Shown piece after piece: positions 1 to 11,935 of a DNA stretch of 64,000 nt (positions are counted from its first letter, which is position 1; every line of letters begins with the position of its first letter). The DNA comes from Pseudoips prasinana (Eukaryota; Arthropoda; Insecta; Lepidoptera; Nolidae). Made by a program: the position numbers and the translations under genes. The notes beneath the pieces were generated by a model, which saw nothing but the letters and a program-made list of their open reading frames with translations, did no database searches and was not told the DNA's origin. Where the stretch lies: NCBI GenBank assembly GCA_951640165.1, contig OX621246.1, forward strand, positions 35,978,501 to 36,042,500, read 5' to 3'.

Positions 1-738
1 AGTCTGGAATTTGACGATATCACACGTCCGTAACTGGGAAAGCACTGGAGCAGTCTTTCCTGTGCCTGATAAGTGCCACGTAATTAATTAATCTGAGCGA
101 GAGGATAGAAAGAAATGTTTGACCAAACACTATTGCAATAAGTTTGTTAACTCCGTTCTGATTATCCGCCGTAACCGAAATTCGGACAAGATCATTATTT
201 TTAGGATTATATACCCAACCAAGCTCAGTGAAAACATTATGGTCTTTGAAGAGCAAAGCCCTTTTGTATTATCTGACTAATTCCACCCAGCGCCCAAAAT
301 AATATGCTTCTAAGTCATTGTGCCTAGCAGGAATAATTTTCATTTATATTTTCTTTTAATCACGGCTTCGAATTCATGTATACCCCTGAGGCCGGCCGCT
401 TAGGATTCCAATCTTTTGTACGGAAACGTGCTCTTTACTCCCTTACTACATTACGACGAGCCATTAAAAACCTCATTTAAAACCTTACGCATTTAAAAAT
501 AGGGTCCAAAATTTGATAATGGTGTAAATGAATAGGAAACGCTTGAGGGAATAACTAATTTTAAAGCTAAAAATAAATCCAGCGTCGTTTATCTTAAGGC
601 TAAAATCTTTAATTGTGTTGTGTATAGATTCATATAAAACGGATATAGAAAATATACATATTGAATGCGTTTAACCTATGTAAATAGTATACGTACTACA
701 TGTACACAGAAATAGTAGTCTTACAAATTAACTAGGAA

Positions 739-1085
739 TGTATAACTTGGTACATAGATTAGACGATGAATTATATTTGATCACATAAAAATAATAAAAT
801 AATTTGTATGGTCCTACAGGTTTTGTTTAAAAAATAACTATGTATTAATGTTTTTAAACTTTCGCGATTTGTACACATTTTTATATACTGTGGACACGGG
901 TCTCATGGCGACAGGTAAATCATTACCTTGGTTAACCAACGTCGGGTAACCAAGGTAATGATTTACCTAAATCTTTATCGCGATGAGACCCGTGTCCACA
1001 GTATATAAAAACTATGTATTAATTCTAGGTACAAATAGATTAGATCATGAATTATATTTGATCACATAGAATTAAAATAATAATT
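739..1085. repeat. Diverged direct repeat flanking a hairpin MITE
   Basis: About 60 bp at 739-800 reappears at 1021-1082; both contain GAATTATATTTGATCACATA. A second short direct repeat, AACTATGTATTAAT, lies at about 836-849 and 1011-1024, closer to the hairpin element at 878-1011. The two repeat pairs nest around the MITE. A local duplication associated with the insertion is the likely cause (inference). Confidence 0.55.
878..1011. mobile_element. Hairpin MITE, unclassified
   Basis: The outer arms (878-909 and 980-1011, containing CTGTGGACACGGGTCTCAT) are inverted copies of each other. Inner arms around 914-940 and 946-968 share GGTAAATCATTACCTTGG. One arm carries a 9-10 base asymmetry between outer and inner blocks. 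No coding capacity. Long near-perfect arms and a tiny loop are typical of a MITE; no superfamily can be assigned from the ends. Confidence 0.6.
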
Positions 1086-1808
1086 CGTAAAGGTTTCTGT
1101 TGAGTGGAGAGAAGCTAAAGAGTTTTATATATAATTATATAATGTAACAGAGTTATAAAATTATAGAATTGGATGGTAATGCGCAGTATTAGGTATGAAA
1201 GTTAGAAGCCAATTGACCGCATAAGTTAATCTAAATTGAATGCGTAAAGTAGGTTGCGTGGTAGACAAAATAAAGTCTGTACATGATCCGTACTTAATTG
1301 ATGATAATACCTAATTGTTTAGTTATAGTAAATTTCTTGAATTATTGTTAAAAAGGTTATTAATTTTGTATGCATAGGTTTAGTTACATTTCACTACATC
1401 TTGTCTGGCCATTAAATACATCGGCGTTATAACTAACCAGTATTGTAGCCCCTCCTTAAATGGTAGGGAACACATTCGAAGATGGTATACATTTACTTTA
1501 ATTGTGTCCTATTGAAAGTCCATCAAAATCAATAACCACAGATCTGTTACAATACTCGCCGCCGCGGCGCCGTCGTTAAACATCATCCTGTCAGTAATGG
1601 AGGGACAGCAGTAAAACGCAGACGTCTGAACTAAACGGATAGTCAATAGCTCCTCAAACACTTTCTCCATGATTCCATTAACACCATATATAAATGGAAT
1701 ATTCGTAGTGGTGGAACACAGAAAAGAGGTCAAACATAATTTATGCTCCATCCAACCAAATAAATATTGACTGACAATCATTTGATTGTATAGTGTACTT
1801 TAATAATG

Positions 1809-2273
1809 TCTACTAATATTATAAATGTGAATGTTTTCACGCAAAAAACAACCGAACGGATTTTGATTGAACTTTCTAGTCATATTTAGCTTGTATGTAT
1901 CCGAATGTTAATTAATATTTTATCTGACGGGCCTGTTGGCTTGGTTGGCAAATCCTTGCTTTTCACGCCGGAGGTCGTGGGTTCGATTCCCACCCAGGAC
2001 AGATATTTGTGTGCATGAACATGTTTGTTTGTCCTGAGTCTGGGTGTAATTAAATATATATACGTATGTATTTACAAAAGAAAAGTAGTATATGTAGTAT
2101 ATCAGTTATCTGATTTCCATAGTACAAGCTCTGCTTAGTTTGGGATCAGATGGCCGTGTGTGAATAATGTCCCAGGATATTATTATTATATAGCTTATAT
2201 AGCCGAATCTCACATTGGCTGTAGTTTATAAAGCTTAACGCGGGTGAAATCGCAGGGACAGCCTCACAGCTAG
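1809..2273 (+). mobile_element. Degraded non-autonomous Helitron split by a SINE
   Basis: The left end TCTACTAATATTATAAATG (from 1809) matches the 5' end of the other Helitrons here. The right end (about 2205-2273) has TTTATAAAGCTTAACGCGG, a weak hairpin and a terminal CTAG. SINE-A copy 1926-2200 separates the two ends. Flanking bases are G and A instead of the usual A and T, consistent with age. Confidence 0.5.
1926..2200 (+). mobile_element. SINE-A, full-length copy
   Basis: A tRNA-derived SINE. A-box-like TTGGCTTGGTTGGCAAAT is followed about 35 bases on by a canonical B box inside GTGGGTTCGATTCCC, which would form an internal RNA polymerase III promoter. The body has GAGTCTGGGTGTAAT and TAGTACAAGCTCTGC, and it ends in a TTATTATTAT tail. 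This is the reference copy for the family; it resembles Metulj-type butterfly SINEs (family name from memory, not checked). Confidence 0.8.
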
Positions 2274-4819
2274 AGGGATTACAAGCGTCCCGTCCCAGTA
2301 TCGCACAGGTAGATAAATAGATAGAAGAAATAGTATATAAAATTAGTATTTTATGTGCACAAATACAAGATACATAACAACAATTGCTTACACTAAAATG
2401 TCAATTTCTTTCGAATTATACCCGTGTTTTAATCGAATTATTTCAATAAGAAGCGGTCGTTTTATAGTTGGTCTTGGACATATAAAGTCACAGATGTTTT
2501 GTGGATACCGATAGGTACTATAGATCTGTAGTACAATATTTTATCTATATGTCTATAGTTTACAAATAATTTCTTCTTAGTTATTTATTTTTCGGACACC
2601 AACAGCTATTTTACACATATTATTTAGAATACAAAAAAGGAAGCCAATTAGAAGTTTTCACTAAAAGTAGTGGAGTATTCAGTTTATAGGTGTAACTATT
2701 TAGGTTTGAATGCTCCTTATACATCGTTTTATTATATACTATGTGTTACTAACAAAAAGATCAAGGCCTAGACAGCGCATTACTGCATTATTGTGTATGG
2801 AACTATGGATTGAGATTATGCTTTGTACATAACGTTGTTTCAAAATAAAACGCAGCCCATGTTGCTCGCTGATAATATAAGCTAAAAGATTTTATTAAAT
2901 CAGTTAAGTACTTTTTCAGTTCATCCATTATATTAAAAAAATCTTATCTTCTCTCTTTATAATATTAGTTTCGACATACATAATATATAATGAATTTCAC
3001 ATTAGATACGTCCTTTATTCGCTGATATGACGTAAATTGCATGTACGATCACTAATGCGACCTGCAAATAACCTGCCGTAATGAGTTCGTTGAATGTTCT
3101 GTCAATTAAAATTTATCAAAATGTAATACAGCCTCATTTTACATTCTGCATAATTACAAAAGTAATATGTAAAATAATTTAGTAGCCGAGCAATAATTCA
3201 TTTGCACACCTGTGCTCCATTTTGCCACTTCAATTTGACACTCCACACTTCCACATGTGGATTATGTAGCTATTCAATAAATTCCCTCTAATCCAGATTA
3301 ATATTCCAACGATGGTTGCAGAATCGGAATACAATGGCCAAAGCCCCACTTTCCACTATCCTCCTCAAATCAAATACGTTTCATGCTCTTATTGAAAAAT
3401 ATTGGATTTTGTACAAGACGGATCTGTTCTAGAATTGTTTTCTTAGATATCTGGAATAGGGTTCAGCAAGTTGCACTTTGATGTGTTGGACCTTAAATAA
3501 CTCGCAATATAAATAAAATAATGCAGAAAACACACGCCGTTTTGAGATTATTGATTATCTTTACTATCGTAACTTGCAAACGTATGGGTCATTGTAATCA
3601 TATTTTTTTTTCAAACTTTACAGGCATTTTAAGATTTAGCGTGACGGTTTATAGCTGAGTTAGCTTAGTTGAGCCTTTTAAATATATAAGTAAAATCGAA
3701 TATACATTATACATGTCTTATAAATACTTGGTTAACAAAATAAATTTAACTATTTATCTACTTACGTGCGTTATGTGGATGATATCATTATTAGTTCAGC
3801 TTGTGATAATGTTATATTAAGCGGAAAATGTGTTAATTATACAACAAAATTTAAATAATAACATGGTTCGTTCTTATTAATTTATTTAAGCATCGATTTT
3901 GCCTTTATATAATTTTATGTTGAAAATATAAAATTTTCAAGTAATTTTACATCGGAGGCAGAGAGCTCACCCTATTCAACGTTTTCATATTTTTATTTAA
4001 AAAAGCAGTGAATTTTCGAGTTTTTATTTAAGTATAATGTAATTTTCTCATCTATGTAGATTAGTTTCGGAGAGTTTCATAGTAGTTTCATTTTGGATAT
4101 TCGCCAAATGTAGCAGGGGTACCTTTATTGGCGTTCTCAATGTTAAAGTATTTTTAGCAGTTTTGCATATAGGTTCCGTAGACAATTTTATAATTTCCAA
4201 TTAAAAAATGCAACAATTTTGCTGAATTAACTTTCGAAACTTGACAGCTGAATTTAATACAACGGCAAATTATATTCAGTTGCTTTTAGCTGAATTCACA
4301 AACATTGTGAATTAGGTTCGAATGCCTTTTATGCAAATAGTAATTTAATTGTTTAACTTCGCATAGATATCATTCAAACTTTCAGTCACAGAAACATGCT
4401 ATTTCAACGGACGGAAAATATATTTTAAAAACGAAATGCATTACGGTTTTGTAACCTGCAATTTGACCAGATACAATTTAAATACGGACGAACTAACTGT
4501 GAATTAATCTAGATGACTAAATCTGTTATTAACGCTCATTTTGAATAGTGTGAAAAACAAAAAAATGTCGACCTTAATCTGATTTCCGTTTAACCTAGAA
4601 ACTGTTGTTGTTAAATTATTTTCAATGAGGACACACTTCGTAATGGAGGCTGGGATGCCTTTGACCCCACCGTAGGTCTGAGGGTCTTAGGGCAGTGATT
4701 ATGAAGATATCGAGAAAACATTCGTAAATCGGAATAGTCTCTAAGATGGACTGATTCTAACGCTAGTTTGTACTGGAATGAGTCCATCTTCGATCACCAC
4801 ATCAATGATAAATATATTG
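2274..4819. other. 2.5-kb stretch without recognised features
   Basis: AT-rich single-copy-looking DNA. No open frame of 60 codons or more, no pol III boxes and no copies of the repeat families seen elsewhere. It is one of the longest repeat-poor stretches of the window and could be intron or spacer. Confidence 0.5.
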
Positions 4820-4922
4820 ACTGGTCTGTTCGTTTAGTGGTTAGGGACCCTGACTGCTACGCCAAAGGTCGTGGGTTCGATTACCACCCGCGACTTATCT
4901 TTGTGTGAAGATGAACACGATA
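4820..4922 (+). mobile_element. SINE-B head fragment
   Basis: A-box-like TTCGTTTAGTGGTTAGGGA and a B box in GTGGGTTCGATTACC lie about 40 bases apart, then CTTATCTTTGTGTG and GAACACGA as in the longer copy at 51250. The 3' half is missing. About 40 bases resembling Rep-G (TTGATGGTAAGTGAT, 4943-4957) follow. Confidence 0.6.
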
Positions 4923-5170
4923 TTTTTTTCTGCGGCCAACTTGATGGTAAGTGATGTGGCTGATGACACTACCGATACACACTTATTTCTACCCTCTCCA
5001 ATGAGCTCTAGTACCTATCCAAGTACCTATATCTAGTACCTATGAACTACACTCATACCTCATACCATATTTATTTCTGAGTTTACGTTTACCTTAGTTA
5101 GATTAGGAGACCTTTACTGAGAAAGGCGAGCGAGAGCTAAAGCCGTTTGTCTGAAGTTTAGGTCGAACTG

Positions 5171-5351
5171 TGCCTCTAGCACGAGTTCCTGTAGTTTACT
5201 TACTCGATCACACGTACAGTTTCCTCCCATACATTGAGCACCAGCGCCTCTCGCGGAAACTATTAAGAACTAAAATTCTGGTGCTCAATGTATGGGACGA
5301 AACTGTACGTGTGATCGAGTAAGTAAACTGCAGGAACTCGTGCTAGAGGCA
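5171..5351. mobile_element. Fold-back MITE with 74-bp arms
   Basis: Arms 5171-5244 and 5278-5351 are near-perfect inverted copies, with TGCCTCTAGCACGAGTTCCT at the outer end. The loop is only 33 bases. CTG occurs directly outside or at both ends, a possible 3-bp target duplication. No coding sequence. The superfamily is not identifiable. Confidence 0.65.
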
Positions 5352-6091
5352 CTGCTCATAGAGTAAAAATGCTATGCTCTACGTAACTTAAATATAACTA
5401 CCGTTCAAAGATATCCGAGGGGCACTTTACTAGAACTAAACCCTACAGATATGGTAGCATTCATCCCCGGAAAGAAATACTCAAAGCTTATTTAATCACG
5501 GAATATAGTAGTAAAGCAACGAGAAAACAATAGTAAAAACATACATTGTGTTATATTAAGTTGCCTGTTTTGTCAGACGAGCCGTCTCCCGTACAATCAT
5601 AGCAGTTATTACCTCTCACTCACCCTTATGGCTGTACAGAGAGAATGAAAGATATGGGTATAATGCTGCTGTGAATCACGATGCGCGTGCGACGGACCGT
5701 TAACTTTTATTGTGTGGGTTAAGATGGGAATGGTTGGCGTTTTCTGTCGTTCTTAATTATAAAAAGAAAATGCCTATTATTTTTATATTTTTTAGAGCAA
5801 ATTAAATTCCTGATTCGAAGAATCTGAGAAAAATTGTTATCAAAGGTCTTTTTCTGGGTCTACTCTGTCTGTCTCTAGGATCAATCTTGGGATAATAATT
5901 CGTTAAAAACATACATATTTTCAAAGTTGGTGTTTGCGGGTTCAAATTGTTAAACAATTTCAATGGACCCTTCACGCAGCTTTTAGGTATATAGGTATAT
6001 CCCAATTAGTAATTGGTTGAACAAAGTATCCGTTTCCTACAATCATTTTATTTCTTTCCTCAGCTATCATTGTTCACCAACTCCCTTTATT

Positions 6092-6140
6092 TATAGATAG
6101 ATAGGTACACTTTATTGCACATAACAGAATAAAATTTAGG
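6092..6140 (-). mobile_element. Possible LINE 3'-end scrap
   Basis: ATAGATAGATAGGTACACTTTATTGCAC reads on the minus strand as a polyadenylation-signal-like tail followed by a short tandem repeat, as seen at 3' ends of some lepidopteran LINEs. Too short for assignment. Confidence 0.25.
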
Positions 6141-6218
6141 TGTATAGACATAGTTTCAATTTATGTACAATTGGCGGTCTTATCGCATAAGAGCGATTTC
6201 TTCCAGTTAAGCGCAGAT

Positions 6219-6630
6219 AACGGGCCAGTTCGCGTGGTTGGCAAAAGCTTGCTTTTCACGCCGCAGGTCGTGGGTTCCATTTCCACCTGGGATAGATATT
6301 TGTGTGCATGAACGTGTCTGTTTGTCCTGAGTCTGGGTGTAATCACACTAATATTATAAAGGCGAATGTTTGTGAGTGTGTAAGTTTGTTACTTCTTCTC
6401 GTCTGAACGGCTGTAGCTAATTTAATAAGATTTAGTATGGAGTTAGCTGACACTGGATTAACACATAGACTATAAGTTATTAAGTAAAACCGCGGGGCAC
6501 AGCTAGTGATTTATATAGTAAAATAAAGAAAAGTAGTATATCAGTTCTCTGGTTTCATTAGTACAAGCTCTGCTAAGTTTGGGATCAGATGGCCGTCTGT
6601 AAATGATGTCCCAGGATAGTATACTATCTG
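6219..6630 (+). mobile_element. SINE-A split by a Helitron
   Basis: The SINE head (6219-6342, B box changed to GTGGGTTCCATTTCC) and the 3' half (6507-6630, with GTACAAGCTCTGC and GATGTCCCAGGATA) are interrupted inside GTGTAAT by the Helitron at 6343-6506. Removing the Helitron restores the family order. Confidence 0.75.
6343..6506 (+). mobile_element. Non-autonomous Helitron, 164 bp
   Basis: It begins TCACACTAATATTATAAA and ends CCGCGGGGCACAGCTAG. A preceding A (6342) and a following T (6507) give the A|T target junction expected for Helitrons, with no target duplication. The subterminal GTAAAACCGCGG corresponds to the right half of the 3' hairpin. No protein is encoded, so mobility would need a Helitron Rep/helicase from elsewhere (family knowledge). 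Confidence 0.75.
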
Positions 6631-7179
6631 TAGCTCACACAAATATTGTCCTTTATAGGAATCGAACCAAGCAACCGTATTGGCCATCTTTGAGTCGAAA
6701 TGCTTCAGAACATAATGTCGTCAGTAACTTGCATCGCCGCACCGTTATTCGGCGGCTTTGGTTTTATTTGCTTACGGGCGATGTGGGTCAGATTCGGTCC
6801 GGTTGTCACTTTGTGCTGATTCTGCTTTGTTAATATAAGCGATTAACAGTTTTGTTCTACGTACGTACGCTATTTGGGTTAGAGGTCATGTTGGCTGTAC
6901 GGAACTACCCTGTTGTTTCATTGTCACTGATGAATGACATGATTGCTATCTGTTGTATTCACAAATCATTATTTCTATTGCTATAGGGCTTAAAACATGT
7001 GTATTGCTAGTGGCCCAATTTTGCTTCCAGCAGCTTTTTTCAACGGAGGCTTTCTAGTCTCATTAATACATTCGTTTGTGTAGAATGAAGTGGACAAAAG
7101 TTAGTGTTTATCACAAATTCCACCTAGTTTAAAATGTATATGCGACGATGTTTGAGCAAATATATATAATATTTTCTTT

Positions 7180-7272
7180 TCTTTCACTCTATTATATTAT
7201 TTCATTCTCATAATCCGATGGGACGACCCGACACGAACGGGAAGAGATCAGGCGTAGGACCGACATGTTTAC
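7180..7272 (-). mobile_element. SINE-D body fragment
   Basis: TTCATTCTCATAATCCGATG, ACGGGAAGAGATCAGG and GGACCGACA match, on the minus strand, the middle of the SINE-D copies at 24806 and 58675. Head and tail are missing. Confidence 0.5.
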
Positions 7273-8288
7273 AAGCTCTTTGGAGATCTCGACATTGTCT
7301 CAACTTCTTTTTTTTAAGCGGAAAAAGTCCAAATGCAATTTTGTCGAACATTCTAACAGCAGACAGGTTTTGAACACTTATGAAATCAATTAATTAATAG
7401 AATTCTCATGGATAGACTCCATAAGAGATAGAGAGGGATTGAACTTTGATATTTTGTGCTTAATATACAAAATGTATAGGATAATTATGAACGGAGCTAT
7501 TAATAATAAATAACAGGTTAGAATGTTTTGAAAAGTCCAACACACACTACAATTACGAAGTAATTATAGTTACCTAATGAAGTAAGTTTATTAGGTTTGA
7601 AAGTTGAACTAAAGTCTAAAATAATCACAAAACTCACAAGAATTTAAAGTTTGGATAATATAGCTTTGAATATTCTTTAGTACATTTACCAGCTTACTCA
7701 TTAACACATTGGGCTACTGTTTTGTCTTCAAATTTAAAGGTCATAATACATCTATCCAATAAAACAAACTATTTATCAAACTGTCTTAAATGCCCGACCA
7801 CCGTGGCACACAGGCAGGTGTTAGCGCGGAAACTTAAAATTCCAATTATGTATATGCGATTATTATTGATTAATATTATAAGTAAGTGGTAAGATACACA
7901 TTTATAACGTACCAAAGATTGTCTACCATTAAATCAACCCACATAACGGTAATAAGCAAACCGAGGTAGAATAAAACAATAATTGGCTGTATTTTACAGT
8001 ATTTCGGTAAAGCAATAGAGCGCAGAAACGTTACAATCGAGAGCATTCTCTGACGTCACATAAAATGAGCGCAGCCGGTAGGATATCGATGTGAAAGTAG
8101 TTCAAGTTTGTAATGATTTTGTTAATTTACGTGTGATTTCCTTTAAGGATGTTTATTTCCTTTTCCTTCAAAGATGTTTCATCCGTCCGTAGTCCGTAGT
8201 GAAAGGGGTGTCGCCATCTCGTGACAAAGCTTTCATATTTATACGGTTTTAGATAATCCTATTACATTATAGGTGTTGTGATGATTTC

Positions 8289-8409
8289 TGGGTACGATAT
8301 AGACCACGAACAATCTCTATCTGATGCACGTAATCGTCTCTTATGTTAGAGAAAATAAAAAAATAACAGACGTGCATCAGATAGAGATGTTACACCCATA
8401 ATGTACCCA
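8289..8409. repeat. Imperfect hairpin element
   Basis: Perfect 19-bp inverted arms at 8313-8331 and 8370-8388 (ATCTCTATCTGATGCACGT). Weaker outer pairing joins TGGGTACGATATAG to AATGTACCCA. Probably an old MITE. Confidence 0.45.
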
Positions 8410-8930
8410 AAAATTATTTCTACCATGAAAAAGCCTCTGTATAAGAACTATTCTACCAAGAAATTTTGTTTAATGCGTGTGACTAGGATTTTCGTCAAGC
8501 CTAATTTACTTAGGTTGTATATTTTACTAGTCTGAGATTTAGCGAGAAATTGAAAACCCACTTATAATCAGACGTTTAGCGACAACTTGTAGCGTCTTGT
8601 AACAACTATGAAGGGGGTATGTATCTAAATGGGGTTTCATGATCTTAGGGTCTCAAATGCATCATTTTACCATAAAGAAATACCAGTAAGAAACGGGTAT
8701 AGAAATATACGATTAATTTGTTTATAATTACTAATTTGTTTCATCTGTAAAGCTCTTTTTTCTCTGTCTTGTCAATACCGAATTATTTATCGAATGATAT
8801 AGTTCCCTTACAGTAGTTAATGATCGCAGCTTCTTTATCAATACAATCGAAAGATAATTCATTTCACGCCTATCACATATTTTGAGAGTCACACACACAT
8901 CATCATAATGTTATTGGGTACTTCCCGTTA

Positions 8931-9046
8931 GTCACGATATTTACGACACAAGTAAAATAATTTAGGACTAGTTTACCCTTGTTTTACTACGGTCAAGCAA
9001 AGGTACTAGTCCTAAATTATTTTACTTGTGCCGTCAATATCGTGAC
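8931..9046. mobile_element. MITE with 42-bp arms
   Basis: Arms 8931-8972 and 9005-9046 pair almost perfectly; the outer end is GTCACGATAT and the inner end TTTAGGACTAGT. The loop is 32 bases. No obvious target duplication. Confidence 0.55.
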
Positions 9047-9149
9047 TCACCGTACAATGTACATACTACGCAAATTTGGTACAGTCATGTGGATGTCCAG
9101 TACAATACGGCAGCTTTGCGTACTCTCCGAGCTACAGGGATTGTACAGT

Positions 9150-9405
9150 GTACCTACGCCGCCAACTTCAAGACTCCGGACCGCCAAGGGGTGTCTTGCC
9201 AGAAAAATCCCTGACTTTTTGACGCAACCTGTGATTTGCACCTAGTTGCTTAAGCTCGCCGATCACTTACGGAGCGGTAAAAGTATCTATGAGCGCCTCA
9301 TAGTATATATACTTGTATCATTGGTCTAGTGGTAGCGAATTCAACTGCGGATGACTAGTTCCTATTGGAATAGGCAATCTCCACGCGTCTTGTATAAGTG
9401 ATTCT
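9150..9405. mobile_element. Two degraded SINE-D fragments in opposite orientation
   Basis: 9150-9235 (GCCGCCAACTTCAAGACT and CCAGAAAAATCCCTGA) resembles the minus strand of SINE-D. 9318-9360 (CATTGGTCTAGTGGTAGCG, TTCAACTGCGGAT) is a plus-strand SINE-D A-box region. Both are strongly diverged. Confidence 0.35.
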
Positions 9406-10450
9406 GGGAAGAGGTAGTTTCGATTTTGAGCCTTTTTTATATAACTACGTTATAAGTAGTAGATATACGTAGTACTAATCAAGATCATATGTCTGGTAAA
9501 ATTACTAATCTGGACCAATTTTAAACATAAATCGGTAGACGTATTCGTGTTAACCTCAGCCTGTAGACAGACTTGGTAAACGTTTTAATAACGGATATTT
9601 TTTTCGTTACTTTCCGATGATCTGAAGCGGAAACTTGGTCTCTATGGTATTTTTTGCATCGTTACAGTTGTCGAGTTTAATGATTGATGTTTTTTTATTG
9701 ATATCTTTCTCTTTTAGGTTTTTGGTCAGCTGGTTCTTTTGTTGCTGGTCTCTGTATTCTATTTATATATTTTCGGTTGCTTTATCAATAAATTAGTGTT
9801 TTTAAAACATTTCACCGTAAAGTAATTTGTATAAAAATATATCCGCCGTTTGGGTTCCGTCGGGGGATTAAGCTCAGTTGAGTGCGAGCTTAGAGTAATG
9901 GTGTGGGGCGGTGATAGGAGTGGGTCCAGCTTAGGCACAGACTAGATAAATAGCCTAGGACAATAAACACATCGCAGGAAACAAGCGGACGTACGAAGTA
10001 ATTAAATGAAAAGTTAAGTATTACTACATCGAGGACCTGTTCCAACAGCAAGGTAGTGTAGACATACATTCGTGTGATCAAATTTTTACGTGTAGTTAAA
10101 AGTTGATCACACACTTCGACTATTCCATAAGTTCATTGGTAGAACAGTCTTTATTTTTATGGTATTGGAAAATTGGTTTATATTGATATTAGCCGGGAAT
10201 ACTGGATACTTTGAAACTTCTCAACTTTAACATACTTTTATCCACACACATGCACTCACACACACACGCGCGCACGAACATGCATTGGCACATACGCACG
10301 CACGAAGCGGAACATACATAAAAACTGTTGAGCACTGGTTATAACTTAAACTATTTTTTCTTGGTTTTATATACATATATCTAAGTAATGAAGTTGTTAT
10401 ACAGACGACAACCTAGGCAGAGGATTATCAGGTCTTTCTACCAGAAAAGC
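9406..10450. other. Repeat-poor interval with a CA-rich tract
   Basis: Apart from an alternating purine-pyrimidine tract (10242-10312: CACACACA, CACGCGCGCACG, CGCACGCACG), nothing is recognised. A 74-codon minus-strand open frame (9890-10114) has no motif and looks accidental. Confidence 0.4.
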
Positions 10451-10800
10451 TAAAATAAAATAAAATAAGTAAAAAAGGTTTTTATTCACGTAGACTTTAA
10501 AAAAGCGCTTGTAAATAGTCAGAACATGTTTGTAGTATTATAGTTGTATACATTATTATTTCCAGTAACATAGATATTTAGGTACACATTGTATTGATTG
10601 TATTAAAACATTTATTAAATTTATTTTATAACAGCAATGATATTTAGCTAGCTCGTATCAAGTTATTGTCAAGAGATTATGTTTAAGTTTAATTATCTAG
10701 TTTAAGTTTAATATTTTTAATACATATTGTCAATGGTTCTGTCTATATTAAGGTGTTATAATATGTGTAAGGATACTTAACTGAACTGAAACGACTGTCT
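10451..10800 (-). mobile_element. LINE-I 3' end
   Basis: On the minus strand it ends CTACGTGAATAAAAACC plus an A-rich tail, so it carries a polyadenylation signal just before the tail, as a LINE 3' untranslated region does. AAAAAAGCGCTTGTAAATAG and GTCAGAACATGTTTG recur in the copies at 25994, 41565 and 47466. No coding part remains. Confidence 0.55.
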
Positions 10801-11308
10801 CATCTCTTGAAATCCTGGAATATGAAAAAATACTAAAACAGTCCTTCCTTAAAACCCAAGAAACAGTCATTCTCTTTGTGTCGCTACTGATTCACTGGTA
10901 ATGCAAATATTATGTTAAATTATCACTAATTTACCGACAGACAGACAAAGAATGCATTCTTATGCAAATAACGCGGAGAAAAGATAACATACTTGGTGGA
11001 GATAACTTGTCTTGATGAAATACGATTCTTATATGATCATTATTTACACATTAATTGTGTCTGAGTTTGCTTTGTGTATGTTTGTAAAGTCCTCCACGAT
11101 ACAGTGATGCATATAAATAATGCATGTCGACATTAGATTTTTTGTATAGACATTTATATATTTTTATTATAGACAACCTACAAAAAAAAATATATGTGGT
11201 CTGGAAGTCCTAGAGAAGTTTCTGTGTGAAATCACTGCAAACTTATAGGATTCTATGATATCTAAACGAAAAAATATTTAAATAAATATTAAATAATTTT
11301 TCACTCGT

Positions 11309-11563
11309 ACAATAATGAGGTGAACCGACCGAGAACGGCCGTTGGGGCAGAAAGGTTCTCGAGTGGCGAGACTACGAACCGGAAGACGCAGCGTGGGCAG
11401 GCCCCCTACAAGATGGACCGATGATCTTGTTCGGGTCGCTGGAAACTGCTGGATGCGAATAGCGCAAGACCGGCAATCTTTGGGGGGAGGCCTTTGTCCA
11501 GCAGTGGATGTCTTTAGGCTGATATGATGATGATGATGATGATGATGATGACAATAATGAGGT
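11309..11563 (+). mobile_element. 5'-truncated RTE-type LINE with 13-bp target duplication
   Basis: The insert (11322-11550) carries the reverse transcriptase C-terminal tail: frames around 11372-11510 read GRPPTRWTDDLVRVAG and WMRIAQDRQ, with a small frame disruption before the last codons. It ends in (ATG)n at 11524-11550, a typical RTE tail. ACAATAATGAGGT at 11309-11321 is repeated exactly at 11551-11563, marking target-primed insertion. Confidence 0.8.
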
Positions 11564-11669
11564 CACATTTACCGGTTACCGGCCGTGCACTATGCTCGTC
11601 TTCTCGATAATTGCACGCACATGCACACTCGTATATAATATAAATTAATAAACTGAAAAAATAAGTAGA

Positions 11670-11935
11670 CTGTCTTAGCGTAGTTGGTGGATGCTTGCCT
11701 TGATGCAGGTCGTGGGTTCGATTCTCACCCAGGACAGATATTTCTGTCCATGAAGAGACATCTCTTTGGCCTGTGTCTGGGTGTTATCATCTATATAACT
11801 ATGTATTTACAAAAGACAAGTAGTAAATATAGTACATCAGTTATCTAATTTCCATAGTAAAAGCTCCGCTTAATTTGGGATCAGATGGCCGTGTGTGAAT
11901 TATGTCCTCGGATATTATCATTCTTACGGTACATG
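11670..11935 (+). mobile_element. SINE-A copy
   Basis: Head with A-box-like TAGCGTAGTTGGTGGATGC and B box GTGGGTTCGATTCTC. The 3' half carries GATCAGATGGCCGTGTGTG and GGATATTATCATT. It is several percent diverged from the copy at 1926. Confidence 0.75.
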
